This document shows, in pieces, positions 49,715-58,120 of a stretch of DNA of 64,000 nucleotides. Source of the stretch: Methanobrevibacter sp. (GTDB lineage Archaea; Methanobacteriota; Methanobacteria; Methanobacteriales; Methanobacteriaceae); contig JAFRFB010000052.1 in NCBI GenBank assembly GCA_017434555.1, positions 1 to 64,000 on the forward strand, given 5' to 3'. Position 1 is the first letter of the stretch, and each line of letters opens with the position of its first letter. The notes under the pieces were generated by a model. It was not told the DNA's origin. It searched no databases and was given only the letters and a program-made list of their open reading frames with translations. A program made the position numbers and the translations under genes.

Positions 49715-50020
49715 TCAACTCATCATATTCATTAACATGTCACGACTGACATTGCTTAATCTTTTCAAATCCTCAAAGTCTTTATGATCCAAATCATCAA
49801 ATGAATGTATATCATCATGAAAATAAGATTGGAATTTGGCAACTACATTCATAAAATCATCTAATATATTATGGGTATTATTTTTCTCAAACTCATAATG
49901 GTTTAATAATCTTATCATTTCAAAAACATTAACTGCATCACACTCTTGGTTATCCCATACTGGATTCTGTACATTGAATTTAATATTCTCCTTGTTTAAT
50001 CTGTTCTCAAAACGTGGCAT
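49715..50020 (-). CDS. helical unknown protein
   Basis: 101 residues, helical (VFEMIRLLNHYEFEKNNTHN, ILDDFMNVVAKFQSYF). GGAGGAA precedes the ATG. It overlaps the gene at 49996 by 25 nt. Related in layout to the coiled-coil set. Confidence 0.66.
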   Translation of the reverse strand: MPRFENRLNKENIKFNVQNPVWDNQECDAVNVFEMIRLLNHYEFEKNNTHNILDDFMNVVAKFQSYFHDDIHSFDDLDHKDFEDLKRLSNVSRDMLMNMMS

Positions 50021-50364
50021 GTTATGTATTCCTCCGGAAATAATTCCTTTAAATCCTCAAGACGTTCCTCATCTTCCAAGAACCATTCAATGAAATAATC
50101 ATATATATCCTGCATATTCTTTTTTAATTCCTTATTCTCCTCACGTACAGTACATAACTGGTTTAGTAAATCCACAGTTTCATCAGCACTTAAACTATTC
50201 TTTTTAATAAAATCCTCATCCACATTAGATAAATTAAATATTGTATCATTATCCATTTCACTTATTAATCCTTTAACATATTCTAGTGCTGCTTTACTGA
50301 ATTTAACTTTATCTAAAACAAAAGCTAAATCATCTTTAAATAATACTTTAATAAAACGTCCCAT
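49996..50364 (-). CDS. coiled-coil family protein
   Basis: 122 residues. It begins GRFIKVLFKDDLAFVLDKVK, has ETVDLLNQLCTVREENKELK and an acidic helical end (EEDERLEDLKELFPEEYI). A typical family member. Confidence 0.72.
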   Translation of the reverse strand: MGRFIKVLFKDDLAFVLDKVKFSKAALEYVKGLISEMDNDTIFNLSNVDEDFIKKNSLSADETVDLLNQLCTVREENKELKKNMQDIYDYFIEWFLEDEERLEDLKELFPEEYITCHVLRTD

Positions 50365-50399
50365 ATTATATCACCATCTCATAATTATTTTATTTTATT

Positions 50400-50837
50400 T
50401 TATTTTTTACTATAATCTTCAATATGTGCATTTATACTGAGGGCATTACGTTTTCTATCTCTAAATAATGTGAATATTGCATCATATTTGCCTTTAAATA
50501 GATTATAATTTGCAGGTATTTTGAAGATATTAGTTTCGATAAACTCACTAAAATCATCTAACTCAATATCTGGATAATCATCTAATTCAAAACGGATTAA
50601 ATTATTTTCTTGTTTTAATTTCAATTCACTTTTCAAATCAGAGTAATCATGTTCCATTACTTCATAGTCTGCTTTAAGTTTATGATGTTCCCATTTCAAA
50701 TTTTCATAATCCTCATTTAACTCGTTGATTATATCCACTAATTCAGTGAAAGTTAATAGCTTATCTCCGTCTTTTATTCCACTACTTTCAGTAAGTACAT
50801 TTAATATTCTGAATCTTCTTTTAGGGTTAGTCTTCAT
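50400..50837 (-). CDS. coiled-coil family protein
   Basis: 145 residues from the ATG at 50837 (GGAGGGAATTC upstream). RRFRILNVLTESSGIKDGDK, LVDIINELNEDYENLKWEHH, then a long coiled coil and an extra C-terminal domain with FTLFRDRKRNALSINAHI. Typical family member with extension. Confidence 0.72.
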   Translation of the reverse strand: MKTNPKRRFRILNVLTESSGIKDGDKLLTFTELVDIINELNEDYENLKWEHHKLKADYEVMEHDYSDLKSELKLKQENNLIRFELDDYPDIELDDFSEFIETNIFKIPANYNLFKGKYDAIFTLFRDRKRNALSINAHIEDYSKK

Positions 50838-51123
50838 TGAATTCCCTCCATTGTCTTCGCATAGTGTATCCTCCAAGGTCTTCTATTAATTTCTCAGCAA
50901 AAGCCAACTTACCCCTAACAGTATTTAAACTCTCATTTAAATTGTTAATATTACCACGATACACACTTAAGACATTACACATTAATTTACAATCCGTTAA
51001 ATCATTAAAATATAAATACGGCATATCATTATAAAAAAGTACATTCTTATTGGGTGTGTCATCTAATGTTTCATGTACAACCACTTTATAATCACCATAT
51101 CTGAGTATTTCCTTTGAAATCAT
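50827..51123 (-). CDS. coiled-coil family protein
   Basis: 98 residues: strand start (ILRYGDYKVVVHETLDDTPN), LMCNVLSVYRGNINNLNESL and a short coiled coil. It overlaps the next gene. Confidence 0.68.
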   Translation of the reverse strand: MISKEILRYGDYKVVVHETLDDTPNKNVLFYNDMPYLYFNDLTDCKLMCNVLSVYRGNINNLNESLNTVRGKLAFAEKLIEDLGGYTMRRQWREFNED

Positions 51124-51380
51124 ATTCTTGAATAATCCTCTCTTACTTCATCAATCCAATATTTAATATCCTCTTCAGCCTCATATAATCCCAAGTGTTT
51201 TTTTAACATTTCAACAATAGCACATTGAATATTCAACTCATCAATAACAATAGATGCATCCCCAATTGGATATAATATTATTTCACTGTCAAAACTTGTT
51301 TTAAGCTTATCCTCAATATCAGTAATTGTTATACAATCATCAAGTTTATCTTCAATTGTTTCAAATCTTTTAATCATCAT
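51120..51380 (-). CDS. unknown small protein
   Basis: 86 residues, mixed (KRFETIEDKLDDCITITDIE, EIILYPIGDASIVIDELNIQ), acidic end. GGGGGAATG precedes the start. No domain recognised. Confidence 0.64.
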   Translation of the reverse strand: MMIKRFETIEDKLDDCITITDIEDKLKTSFDSEIILYPIGDASIVIDELNIQCAIVEMLKKHLGLYEAEEDIKYWIDEVREDYSRI

Positions 51381-51403
51381 TCCCCCTAGTTAAATAATTA
51401 TTT

Positions 51404-51505
51404 TTATAGTAAACAGTCTGTGCATTCGTATCTATCTCCTCTTGTGACATAGATTATTCTTTTGTCTGCTCCACAATCATCTGCAGACTGGTTGATTAAG
51501 ACCAC
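51404..51505 (-). CDS. possible 33-residue zinc peptide
   Basis: GTG start, then VLINQSADDCGADKRIIYV and TRGDRYECTDCLL. The pattern DCGADKRIIYVTRGDRYEC with CTDC could coordinate zinc in a knuckle. No clear ribosome binding site and the start is uncertain, but the cysteine and loop pattern is more than random. Confidence 0.4.
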   Translation of the reverse strand: MVLINQSADDCGADKRIIYVTRGDRYECTDCLL

Positions 51506-51524
51506 ACATTATTTTATTTCCCTT

Positions 51525-51887
51525 TTATTTTTTCTCTTTTCCTTTTTCTTCTAAAAACCATTCCTTTAATTTTTCCGTATATTTCACACTACTATGATAT
51601 GGCTCGTATAATTCCTCACGTAACTCTTTTAAAATAACTTCCTCTTGTTTGTATTTCTCATCACCTGTACGATGATACATTCCCTGCATGTACCATATCT
51701 TATTTTGTAATAATTCATATACACGGTCTTGATAATGACGGTTATTTAACACTTCCACTATTTCAGTTACACTATAAGCCATACCTAAACGCTTGTTATA
51801 GACACATTTATTATTCATGAATTTGCGGTCATTACTGCATTCAGGGCATTCTTCAACACTAAATCTAGGATTATGATTCATCTTCAT
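51525..51887 (-). CDS. coiled-coil family protein with Cys pair
   Basis: 120 residues. RFSVEECPECSNDRKFMNNK holds a CPEC pair, VTEIVEVLNNRHYQDRVYEL is the family helix, and a basic/acidic helix ends the protein. Starts at the stop of the gene at 51887. Confidence 0.7.
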   Translation of the reverse strand: MKMNHNPRFSVEECPECSNDRKFMNNKCVYNKRLGMAYSVTEIVEVLNNRHYQDRVYELLQNKIWYMQGMYHRTGDEKYKQEEVILKELREELYEPYHSSVKYTEKLKEWFLEEKGKEKK

Positions 51888-52243
51888 TATAATAACTCCT
51901 CTAATTCTGTTTGTATTTCTAATAAACCTGTTAGTTTACCATTATAGAATCCTTTAATATAATCAGAATCATTATTCGCTGATGTGTTATGGACTCTACT
52001 GTCCACGTTAATTGTTAACATTACTTTTTTATCAATTAAACTTTCAATCTTCCTTAAAAGTACATGATAATCCTGTACTTCTTCTTCATAATAATCACCA
52101 CGGTCTTTAAGATTATTTATTAACTTGTTAACTTCATCTAAATTAGACACTACTATTAATGAACCATCACGACTATTAACACCAGTAATTTTAAAATCAC
52201 CATCATCTTTTACTTCTAAATTAAATTTTTCATCATTAACCAT
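51887..52243 (-). CDS. coiled-coil family protein
   Basis: 118 residues: DEKFNLEVKDDGDFKITGVN (strands), DEVNKLINNLKDRGDYYEEE, then LLRKIESLIDKKVMLTIN and YIKGFYNGKLTGLLEIQTEL. Overlaps the gene at 52236 by 8 nt. Confidence 0.72.
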   Translation of the reverse strand: MVNDEKFNLEVKDDGDFKITGVNSRDGSLIVVSNLDEVNKLINNLKDRGDYYEEEVQDYHVLLRKIESLIDKKVMLTINVDSRVHNTSANNDSDYIKGFYNGKLTGLLEIQTELEELL

Positions 52244-52592
52244 TGTGAATCATCTCCTTTAATCGTAGTAATTCCATATTGCATAATGTGAAGGTATCCA
52301 CACTATCACCAGTAGTGTATTGTAATTCACTTAATTTATTATTCTCAGCAATACGCTCCTCAATTATTTTATCAACTTCACTTAATTTACTAGCTAACAT
52401 GAAACATTTCGTTTTATATTTGTTTTTACTGTTTTCTTGTTGGTTTAGGAATTCGCATAAACGTTTAATAGCTGGTTCATCCTTTAAAACTAATTGACAG
52501 GTTGGACTTAATAATTCATCATTTTTGTCAATTAAACAATACTCTTTTAACATGGGTATTTCTTCAACAGTGAAACGATCATTATTACTCAT
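52236..52592 (-). CDS. coiled-coil family protein
   Basis: 118 residues: NNDRFTVEEIPMLKEYCLID (strands), AIKRLCEFLNQQENSKNKYK, then a coiled coil (LASKLSEVDKIIEERIAENN). Starts 4 nt after the upstream gene. Confidence 0.72.
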   Translation of the reverse strand: MSNNDRFTVEEIPMLKEYCLIDKNDELLSPTCQLVLKDEPAIKRLCEFLNQQENSKNKYKTKCFMLASKLSEVDKIIEERIAENNKLSELQYTTGDSVDTFTLCNMELLRLKEMIHNG

Positions 52593-52596
52593 TTTT

Positions 52597-52884
52597 TCAC
52601 AACCCTGTAATCCATTTTAATTGAATGTCATATGCTTTATGATTTATGGTGCATTCACTTCCCATGTATTCGTTTAATTCTTTGATTAATTTTGATGGAA
52701 AATCCTCCTGTAAGTATACGCTAATTTCACCCACATCAGAATGTACTATCATTGTTACTTTTTTGAAATCATATGTAGCTAGTATTTTTTTGATGTCCTG
52801 TTTGATTTCTTCAAGTAATTCTTCTTGTTCTACATCAGTTGTCATGAAACTCACTGCTTTAGTTACTGCTTTATTATTAGTCAT
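52597..52884 (-). CDS. unknown small protein
   Basis: 95 residues; VEQEELLEEIKQDIKKILAT (helix), VTMIVHSDVGEISVYLQEDF (strands), then a helix and an aromatic end. Overlaps the next gene by 4 nt. No domain recognised. Confidence 0.65.
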   Translation of the reverse strand: MTNNKAVTKAVSFMTTDVEQEELLEEIKQDIKKILATYDFKKVTMIVHSDVGEISVYLQEDFPSKLIKELNEYMGSECTINHKAYDIQLKWITGL

Positions 52885-53141
52885 ATTTCTTCACCGTTTT
52901 TATTGAATAAGGATTTTCCACTATGCCTGATATATGGGTAGCCTTTTGTTTCACCATATTTTATTAGGTCTTTAAACCATGCTCTTTGATAAATTAAATA
53001 TTTATCTTTAATGTTTTTCACTTGGCATACTGCATCACTATAAGTTAAATGATTATCCAGTAGTGGTTTTATTTCTTCGAATAATTCCTTTGTTTCAGCT
53101 TCTCTTTCACTTGTTGACTGTGATATTACTTTAATTCCCAT
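52881..53141 (-). CDS. unknown helical protein
   Basis: 86 residues from the ATG at 53141, chosen because a GGGAGTGATT is upstream; the frame runs to 53255 but would overlap the gene at 53170 by 86 nt. REAETKELFEEIKPLLDNHL then a helix-turn-helix-like LTYSDAVCQVKNIKDKYLIY. No domain recognised. Confidence 0.62.
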   Translation of the reverse strand: MGIKVISQSTSEREAETKELFEEIKPLLDNHLTYSDAVCQVKNIKDKYLIYQRAWFKDLIKYGETKGYPYIRHSGKSLFNKNGEEI

Positions 53142-53169
53142 AACTATTGTAATCACTCCCATTATATGT

Positions 53170-54027
53170 TTATTTTTCTTTTTTGGTTGATGGTTTAACA
53201 TAATATTCCTTTTTATCATAGGGATGGAAGTATCCGTTACTATCCCATGAACCATTTAAACGATAACTGAAACTATAGTAATGTAGTAATTCAGTTTTAA
53301 TATCCTCAATTACACTACCCCATTCTTTTGCTTCTTGAGGGGTTATGATTTTTTTTAATTCATACTCCCCATCCTTGGTGAAGTATTTGATTATTGGTTG
53401 TGCTATTACACTATTGATTTCATCTGAAAAACCCCATGGTTTATTATCTGTTAATGGGAATGAGCCTCCTCCTTCAAAACATGATATTGGTACTCCATAG
53501 ATTAGGAATAATTCGTCTTCACATTCTTCTCCTACATCATCGTAGGTTCCGACTAGGTAGCATACTTCGGATTTGTGTATTTCATGTATTACTCCTGCAT
53601 GTGATTCTCCGGATTTTATGTTTATTCTCATTCCGTCGTCGAATGCTGATAGGAATCTGCGTAGTCCCCCAACATATTCTAGGTTGGGTTCACTAAACCA
53701 TTGATATTCATCGAAGCTATCACCATCACGATACTTATTCTTATACTTTACATTATATTCACCGTATTTGTATTCTACAACATCACCTGTTTCAATTGAA
53801 TATAAACTAAAAGTATCATCCTTATTGATTTGTGTATTTTCATCATTTTCTAAATCTAATGCATGCTCCAAAGCATGTGGCTGATTAGAAATAATCACAG
53901 AACCCCCATCATCAGTAGCAGTTACACTAAAGATTTTACAATTGTCATCGGTTCCATGGTTTCCCATGTACACTTCACTATCCTCAGGATATTGTTTTAA
54001 GATTTCGATGAATTTATCCAACCTCAT
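53170..54027 (-). CDS. unknown protein of the P-E-D-x-V group
   Basis: 285 residues. It starts LDKFIEILKQYPEDSEVYMG, shared with the proteins at 43994 and 58838. The middle is Asp-rich and beta-like, with GDGDSFDEYQWFSEPN and a Tyr-rich end. Base composition in part (53500-53700) is less AT-rich. No catalytic motif recognised. Confidence 0.7.
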   Translation of the reverse strand: MRLDKFIEILKQYPEDSEVYMGNHGTDDNCKIFSVTATDDGGSVIISNQPHALEHALDLENDENTQINKDDTFSLYSIETGDVVEYKYGEYNVKYKNKYRDGDSFDEYQWFSEPNLEYVGGLRRFLSAFDDGMRINIKSGESHAGVIHEIHKSEVCYLVGTYDDVGEECEDELFLIYGVPISCFEGGGSFPLTDNKPWGFSDEINSVIAQPIIKYFTKDGEYELKKIITPQEAKEWGSVIEDIKTELLHYYSFSYRLNGSWDSNGYFHPYDKKEYYVKPSTKKEK

Positions 54028-54053
54028 TTAAACACTCCCCATCCCTGTTTTTT

Positions 54054-54842
54054 TTAGATTAGTGTTGTTTGACCACCATTAAGTGTTACTTCATCAACTA
54101 CTTTTTCAACTACATTAGTAACACCAACATCATCATTAAAACTATCATCATTATTATTTAATCTGTTTAATTCTATGAAATCTAAAGCCTCATTTTCATT
54201 ATGAATTATTTCAATATGTGGCACAGGTATTCCATGATATAAATAACGATTAACTCTCCAACCATTAAACCACTCCCTAGTTAAAGTATCAACCTGCAAT
54301 ATACTACCTCTCACACCATGCGAGAAAAAGTTTAATACTGCCATGCGTGCAGCTGTACCTTCAAGTTCCTCTCCAAGACAAAACATTTCCCCTTTACTTT
54401 TAACATGTGCTTCCAGTAACATACGTGCACTACCACAAGCAGGATCATTAACTATCTTATTTTTTAAATCAGTGTTTCCAATATCATTATGAACTAAGTC
54501 ATTAACTAATTCACTAACGCAAACTGGACTAAAAAATTGTCCCATCTGGGAAGATTTTACTTTAGAGGTAACTAACTCTTCATAAAATTCTCCAAGAATA
54601 TCATAGTAAGGATATTTTTCAAGTTTAATATTTAACTCATTTAACCATGCACTTAATAAGTCAGCATATGCTTCTTCGTTTCCATGGTAATTTTTCTTGA
54701 ATTCATTTTTGCATTTGTCTTTAGCTAATGTTAATAAGTTTACTTCAATAGCATAATCTAAAAAATCATTCCAGATTACACTACGATCATTGTGTCTTGC
54801 TAATTCTTCGAATATTTCATTAAAACTTTTATTATCATTCAT
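54054..54842 (-). CDS. N6-adenine methylase-like protein without NPPY motif (second copy)
   Basis: 262 residues. SQMGQFFSPVCVSELVNDLV, motif I VNDPACGSARMLLEAHV, then GEELEGTAARMAVLNFFSHG; where NPPY/F should follow there is GIPVPHIEII, matching GFGLPVPHVELL in the copy at 24634. It lacks the catalytic motif and ends in QTTLI, a PIP-like tail. The leader box ACCCAAAAAG is at 54870-54880. It begins a run of leftward genes. Confidence 0.82.
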   Translation of the reverse strand: MNDNKSFNEIFEELARHNDRSVIWNDFLDYAIEVNLLTLAKDKCKNEFKKNYHGNEEAYADLLSAWLNELNIKLEKYPYYDILGEFYEELVTSKVKSSQMGQFFSPVCVSELVNDLVHNDIGNTDLKNKIVNDPACGSARMLLEAHVKSKGEMFCLGEELEGTAARMAVLNFFSHGVRGSILQVDTLTREWFNGWRVNRYLYHGIPVPHIEIIHNENEALDFIELNRLNNNDDSFNDDVGVTNVVEKVVDEVTLNGGQTTLI

Positions 54843-54911
54843 TGTAGTTTGTCTCCTCGAATTTTTTTTCTTTTTGGGTCTAAATAATTTAAAAAATATG
54901 AAAAAAATATA

Positions 54912-55259
54912 TTATTTTTTTAATTTAACACTTAAATCCTCCTTCAAAGCATTTATTAATTCTAATGGCGTATCCTCACCATTATCCAAATAATCAATAA
55001 GCATATTCATTAATTCATCTAATGCTTTGTTTATTTCAGCTTCCCTTTGGGACTCCTCATGTAATTTTTCACAAGTCTCATCATCCACAGGTTCACTAAT
55101 ACATATCTTCAAATCTACTGTGTATGGACGGTTACCTACAATATTCTTATGATGATATGTGCATCCATCCTCGAATTTCAATAATAATTCACGTACTAAT
55201 GTTTTCCACGTATCTGGAAACAATGTATTATTATCTAAAGTACTTGTTAAATCAATCAT
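54912..55259 (-). CDS. small partner of AP2/HTH protein
   Basis: 115 residues. LFPDTWKTLVRELL, NRPYTVDLKICISE, then a helical end (EINKALDELMNMLIDYL). It resembles the protein at 39867-40280. It overlaps the large AP2/HTH gene by 4 nt, so both members of this family lie directly after an AP2-repeat gene. Confidence 0.7.
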   Translation of the reverse strand: MIDLTSTLDNNTLFPDTWKTLVRELLLKFEDGCTYHHKNIVGNRPYTVDLKICISEPVDDETCEKLHEESQREAEINKALDELMNMLIDYLDNGEDTPLELINALKEDLSVKLKK

Positions 55260-56665
55260 ATTATACCTTCATTTTCTGCTTGTAAACGGAACTCCGGAAC
55301 CAAACTTTTATCCCAATCATGCTCCTCTAATAAATCCCTCACACGACGTGCTAACTCCCTAGTTTTAAAACGACCATAAAATATTTTACGTCCTTTAAAA
55401 GATTTACTAATCATATAAGAATCATTTTGATTACTATAATAAACATACCTATCTGGACTAGGTTCATTTAACTCTTTTTTTATACGTGGTAATTCATTTT
55501 TATTCCAATCAACTTTTTTTAATTCACGTACGACTTTCTCAGCCATACGCCTATTCTTATAGGAACCATAATTAATACTTTTACCATCTACTTTACGTTG
55601 TACACGGTAAGCTTTTTTACGACCATTAGTTTTGTAAATATAATTATTGAATTTTTTAGATGGTTCTAAATCCGGATTATATATTACTGGTTTGAATTGT
55701 AATACTGTTAATGGGTCTTTTCCACTGAATATTATTCGTTTGAATTCCATCCAATCCACACCATATTTACCTAACCAGTTGCGTATGTTTTGTGGTGTGG
55801 TGCCTAGTTTTCGTGCAGTATTGGTTTGGTTAATATTTGGATCATCATTAATGATATGAATCATTTCAAGGATTTCTTTTTCACGTGAATTTTTTTTACA
55901 AATGTTTCTTACTTTTTTACGTTCAGGGAATGGTGGTAGTTTCATATTATAATATGGATTTTTTGTATCATCTATAATCTCCACTAGTAAATTGTAATCC
56001 CAATCATATTTTATTAGGAAGTCTCTTTCGTATAATGCATCTTCTATATTATTGTAGTTGATTACATCGAGTTTGTTTTCAACTGTGTATTTTTTAGGTA
56101 TTTTTATTTGCCAATTATTATAATTACGGTCACGTACGATATATTGGTAGAAGTATAATAATTCAGTGTACCATTCAGGATATGAATTTTCTATAACGGG
56201 TAATTGTGTTTTATCCCAGCCACCTTTAATTAGTTCCTGACGGTAGTAGTATGCTTGCTCATATGTCCTGCAACTACATACCCATGTACTATTATAGTAT
56301 ACTCCATAACATGATTTGCTTTTTTTAAGTATTGTTCCTTCACCATATCCTTTACGTTTTGGTCTGCCTTTACGTAAGCGTTCAGGTACTGGATACAATA
56401 AACCATTATTAATATAGGGGTTGTCTTTTTTTAGGTTTACCTTGTTTGGACGTGGTGCTTCATCTACACTAGTATTATAATATAAGTCCCGGTAGTGTAA
56501 TGCTTCCATTATTGTATCAATGGTGCCTAAGTATTTTTCATCTTTGTTTCGTACTTGGTATTTCTTACCAGTTGCATTTAAGCTAATGTGATGGTAGTAT
56601 TCACTAATACGATTCTTTTCTTCAGTTGTTGGTATGTGTTCAGCTACTTTAATTAATCCAGTCAT
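55256..56665 (-). CDS. large AP2-repeat protein with central HTH
   Basis: 469 residues. AP2-like repeats at the start (ATGKKYQVRNKDEKYLG) and centre-left (YGVYYNSTWVCS), then YDWDYNLLVEIIDDTKNPYY and a helix-turn-helix (NQTNTARKLGTTPQNIRNWL), then two more AP2 repeats (YRVQRKVDGKSINYGSYKNR, YMISKSFKGRKIFYGRFKTR). It is a paralog of the protein at 60101-62011, same order. It may bind DNA through both fold types. Confidence 0.82.
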   Translation of the reverse strand: MTGLIKVAEHIPTTEEKNRISEYYHHISLNATGKKYQVRNKDEKYLGTIDTIMEALHYRDLYYNTSVDEAPRPNKVNLKKDNPYINNGLLYPVPERLRKGRPKRKGYGEGTILKKSKSCYGVYYNSTWVCSCRTYEQAYYYRQELIKGGWDKTQLPVIENSYPEWYTELLYFYQYIVRDRNYNNWQIKIPKKYTVENKLDVINYNNIEDALYERDFLIKYDWDYNLLVEIIDDTKNPYYNMKLPPFPERKKVRNICKKNSREKEILEMIHIINDDPNINQTNTARKLGTTPQNIRNWLGKYGVDWMEFKRIIFSGKDPLTVLQFKPVIYNPDLEPSKKFNNYIYKTNGRKKAYRVQRKVDGKSINYGSYKNRRMAEKVVRELKKVDWNKNELPRIKKELNEPSPDRYVYYSNQNDSYMISKSFKGRKIFYGRFKTRELARRVRDLLEEHDWDKSLVPEFRLQAENEGII

Positions 56666-56700
56666 ATATTAAATCACTCCATTTTTTTTGGAATTTTTTT

Positions 56701-56742
56701 TTAGTAGCTAGTAACCTGTAAAAAACTATTAATTATAATCAT
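56701..56742 (-). CDS. possible leader peptide (13 residues)
   Basis: MIIINSFLQVTSY preceded by GGAGGAGG, a very strong ribosome binding site, in the leader between promoter and the AP2/HTH gene. A leader of this kind could couple translation to expression. Its shortness means it is only a candidate. Confidence 0.45.
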   Translation of the reverse strand: MIIINSFLQVTSY

Positions 56743-56827
56743 TTTCTCTTTCTGCCTCCTCCTCATATAAATACATACTTTTTGGGTTTTAAAATTATAT
56801 TGTTGTTTATTATTTATCTAAACATTA

Positions 56828-56846
56828 CTATATAAAAGTAATGGTA
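56828..56846 (-). promoter_or_regulatory. BRE/TATA promoter
   Basis: Minus strand reads TACCATTACTTTTATATAGT with a T-rich run on its upstream side (56847-56880). It drives the 56665-54912 unit. Leader box ACCCAAAAAG is at 56778-56788. Confidence 0.62.
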
Positions 56847-56881
56847 GAAAAATTAAAAAAAATAAAATAAAAAGAAAAAAA

Positions 56882-57175
56882 TTAATAATCCCATTCCAAT
56901 GTAACAGGATACTTCTTACCAGAACCCTCATCACATAACCCGCCACCAACAATATAATGGAAATGCTCATATAAAATTATAGACCATTCCCTTAAAGTAC
57001 ATGTTAATGGTTCTGATTCAATCCAGTAAGGATAAGCATCATCCGTGCACCTAACACAAACAACCAACTCCTCCTTTTCATCATTATAATATAAATTAAT
57101 TAAATCAGCACCATTCTCCAAGTGATCATCATACATCCCAGTTATTATATTACTAATTTCATTAATTGTAGTCAT
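56882..57175 (-). CDS. small acidic unknown protein
   Basis: 97 residues. A helical start (ISNIITGMYDDHLENGADL), strands (NDEKEELVVCVRCTDDAYPY) and aromatic end (FHYIVGGGLCDEGSG). No domain recognised. Confidence 0.66.
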   Translation of the reverse strand: MTTINEISNIITGMYDDHLENGADLINLYYNDEKEELVVCVRCTDDAYPYWIESEPLTCTLREWSIILYEHFHYIVGGGLCDEGSGKKYPVTLEWDY

Positions 57176-57208
57176 ATTTTGATTCCTCCTTAATTAAAAA
57201 AAAAATAT

Positions 57209-57667
57209 TTAGATTAAATGGTGTTTGTACCATTTAATTATTCCTTCTTTCCAGTCCGGTACGCCTTCCCATGGAGTGCCTATCCATTTATCAGTTATAT
57301 CATCTAGTAAGTTTTGGTCTACACAGAAGAGTTCGTTCATTTCATTGTATTTTCTAGGAATAACTCTACGGTCATGTCTTTCTTCTGGTATGCCTCCTTG
57401 GAGGTATGATTGTTTCCATGCTTCAGATAATTCATTGTCAATGAATTGAATTAATAATATTTCTTTGCCTTTGATTATGTCTTTGATTTCATTTATGAAG
57501 TATGGGTCGTAGGTTGTTTCGTATGGCATGCTGAATAGTTTATCGTTTAAGATTATACTGCATTCTTCGAGGTTTTCATTGTTTAATATTATTTCAACAG
57601 CTGTTAATTCTTCTTTTTGGTTTTCGATGTTTTTTATGATTTCTTTTTGGGTTAGTTTTCTCATCAT
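57209..57667 (-). CDS. unknown protein
   Basis: 152 residues. Helical start (QKEIIKNIENQKEELTAVEI), strands in the middle (GKEILLIQFIDNELSEAWKQ), and a Trp-rich end (WIGTPWEGVPDWKEGIIKWY). It is controlled by the promoter at 57743-57762, with the palindrome 57701-57720 in the leader and GGAGACAAAAA before the ATG. Its promoter matches that at 30777-30817. No domain recognised. Confidence 0.7.
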   Translation of the reverse strand: MMRKLTQKEIIKNIENQKEELTAVEIILNNENLEECSIILNDKLFSMPYETTYDPYFINEIKDIIKGKEILLIQFIDNELSEAWKQSYLQGGIPEERHDRRVIPRKYNEMNELFCVDQNLLDDITDKWIGTPWEGVPDWKEGIIKWYKHHLI

Positions 57668-57700
57668 GTTTTTTGTCTCCTTTTAATTCTTTTTGGGGTT

Positions 57701-57720
57701 ATGAATACAGTTGTATTCAT
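57701..57720. promoter_or_regulatory. palindromic operator
   Basis: ATGAATACAGTTGTATTCAT: 9-bp arms with a 2-nt centre, in the leader, 25 nt downstream of the TATA box. The same motif as at 31831-31848. Confidence 0.65.
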
Positions 57721-57752
57721 CTATATTAATATATGTTTTACTACTATATAAA
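57712..57752. repeat. 41-nt promoter repeat, copy 2
   Basis: Identical over 41 nt to 30777-30817; spans the TATA box and half of the palindrome. Indicates recent duplication or strict shared control. Confidence 0.75.
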
Positions 57753-57762
57753 TATTATGGTA
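57743..57762 (-). promoter_or_regulatory. BRE/TATA promoter
   Basis: Minus strand reads ATACCATAATATTTATATAGT, with a T-rich terminator run on its upstream side. Leader box at 57689-57700. Confidence 0.65.
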
Positions 57763-57802
57763 TAAAAAATAAAAAAAATAAGTAAAAAAGAAAAAAGATA
57801 AG

Positions 57803-58120
57803 TTACTCTGAATCATACTCATGTCCATTCAAATACAAATGAGCACTCTTAAAACCCTCATCCCGAACACCTAAAGTAACATTATCACCCACATGCAAAC
57901 TATTATAATCACTTAAACTAACACTAAAAACATAATCATCAGTATAAACATAATACACTGGAATATCATGACCACGACCCTGAAAATTCAAAACCTTATC
58001 AACCACATTTACAGTAACATTACTATACTCAGCAGTCGCCTCATCATAACCAACAATACCAATAGCTACAATAGCTAAAAGAAAAACACCCCAACAGAAA
58101 ACAGCCTCATCTTCCATCAA
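57803..58120 (-). CDS. membrane-anchored beta protein
   Basis: 105 residues. One hydrophobic segment near the start (AVFCWGVFLLAIVAIGIVGY) anchors it, and the rest is beta-rich (VYYVYTDDYVFSVSLSDYNS, LHVGDNVTLGV), like a small OB/SH3-type external domain. It is probably exposed outside the cell membrane. The start overlaps the gene at 58107. Confidence 0.72.
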   Translation of the reverse strand: MMEDEAVFCWGVFLLAIVAIGIVGYDEATAEYSNVTVNVVDKVLNFQGRGHDIPVYYVYTDDYVFSVSLSDYNSLHVGDNVTLGVRDEGFKSAHLYLNGHEYDSE

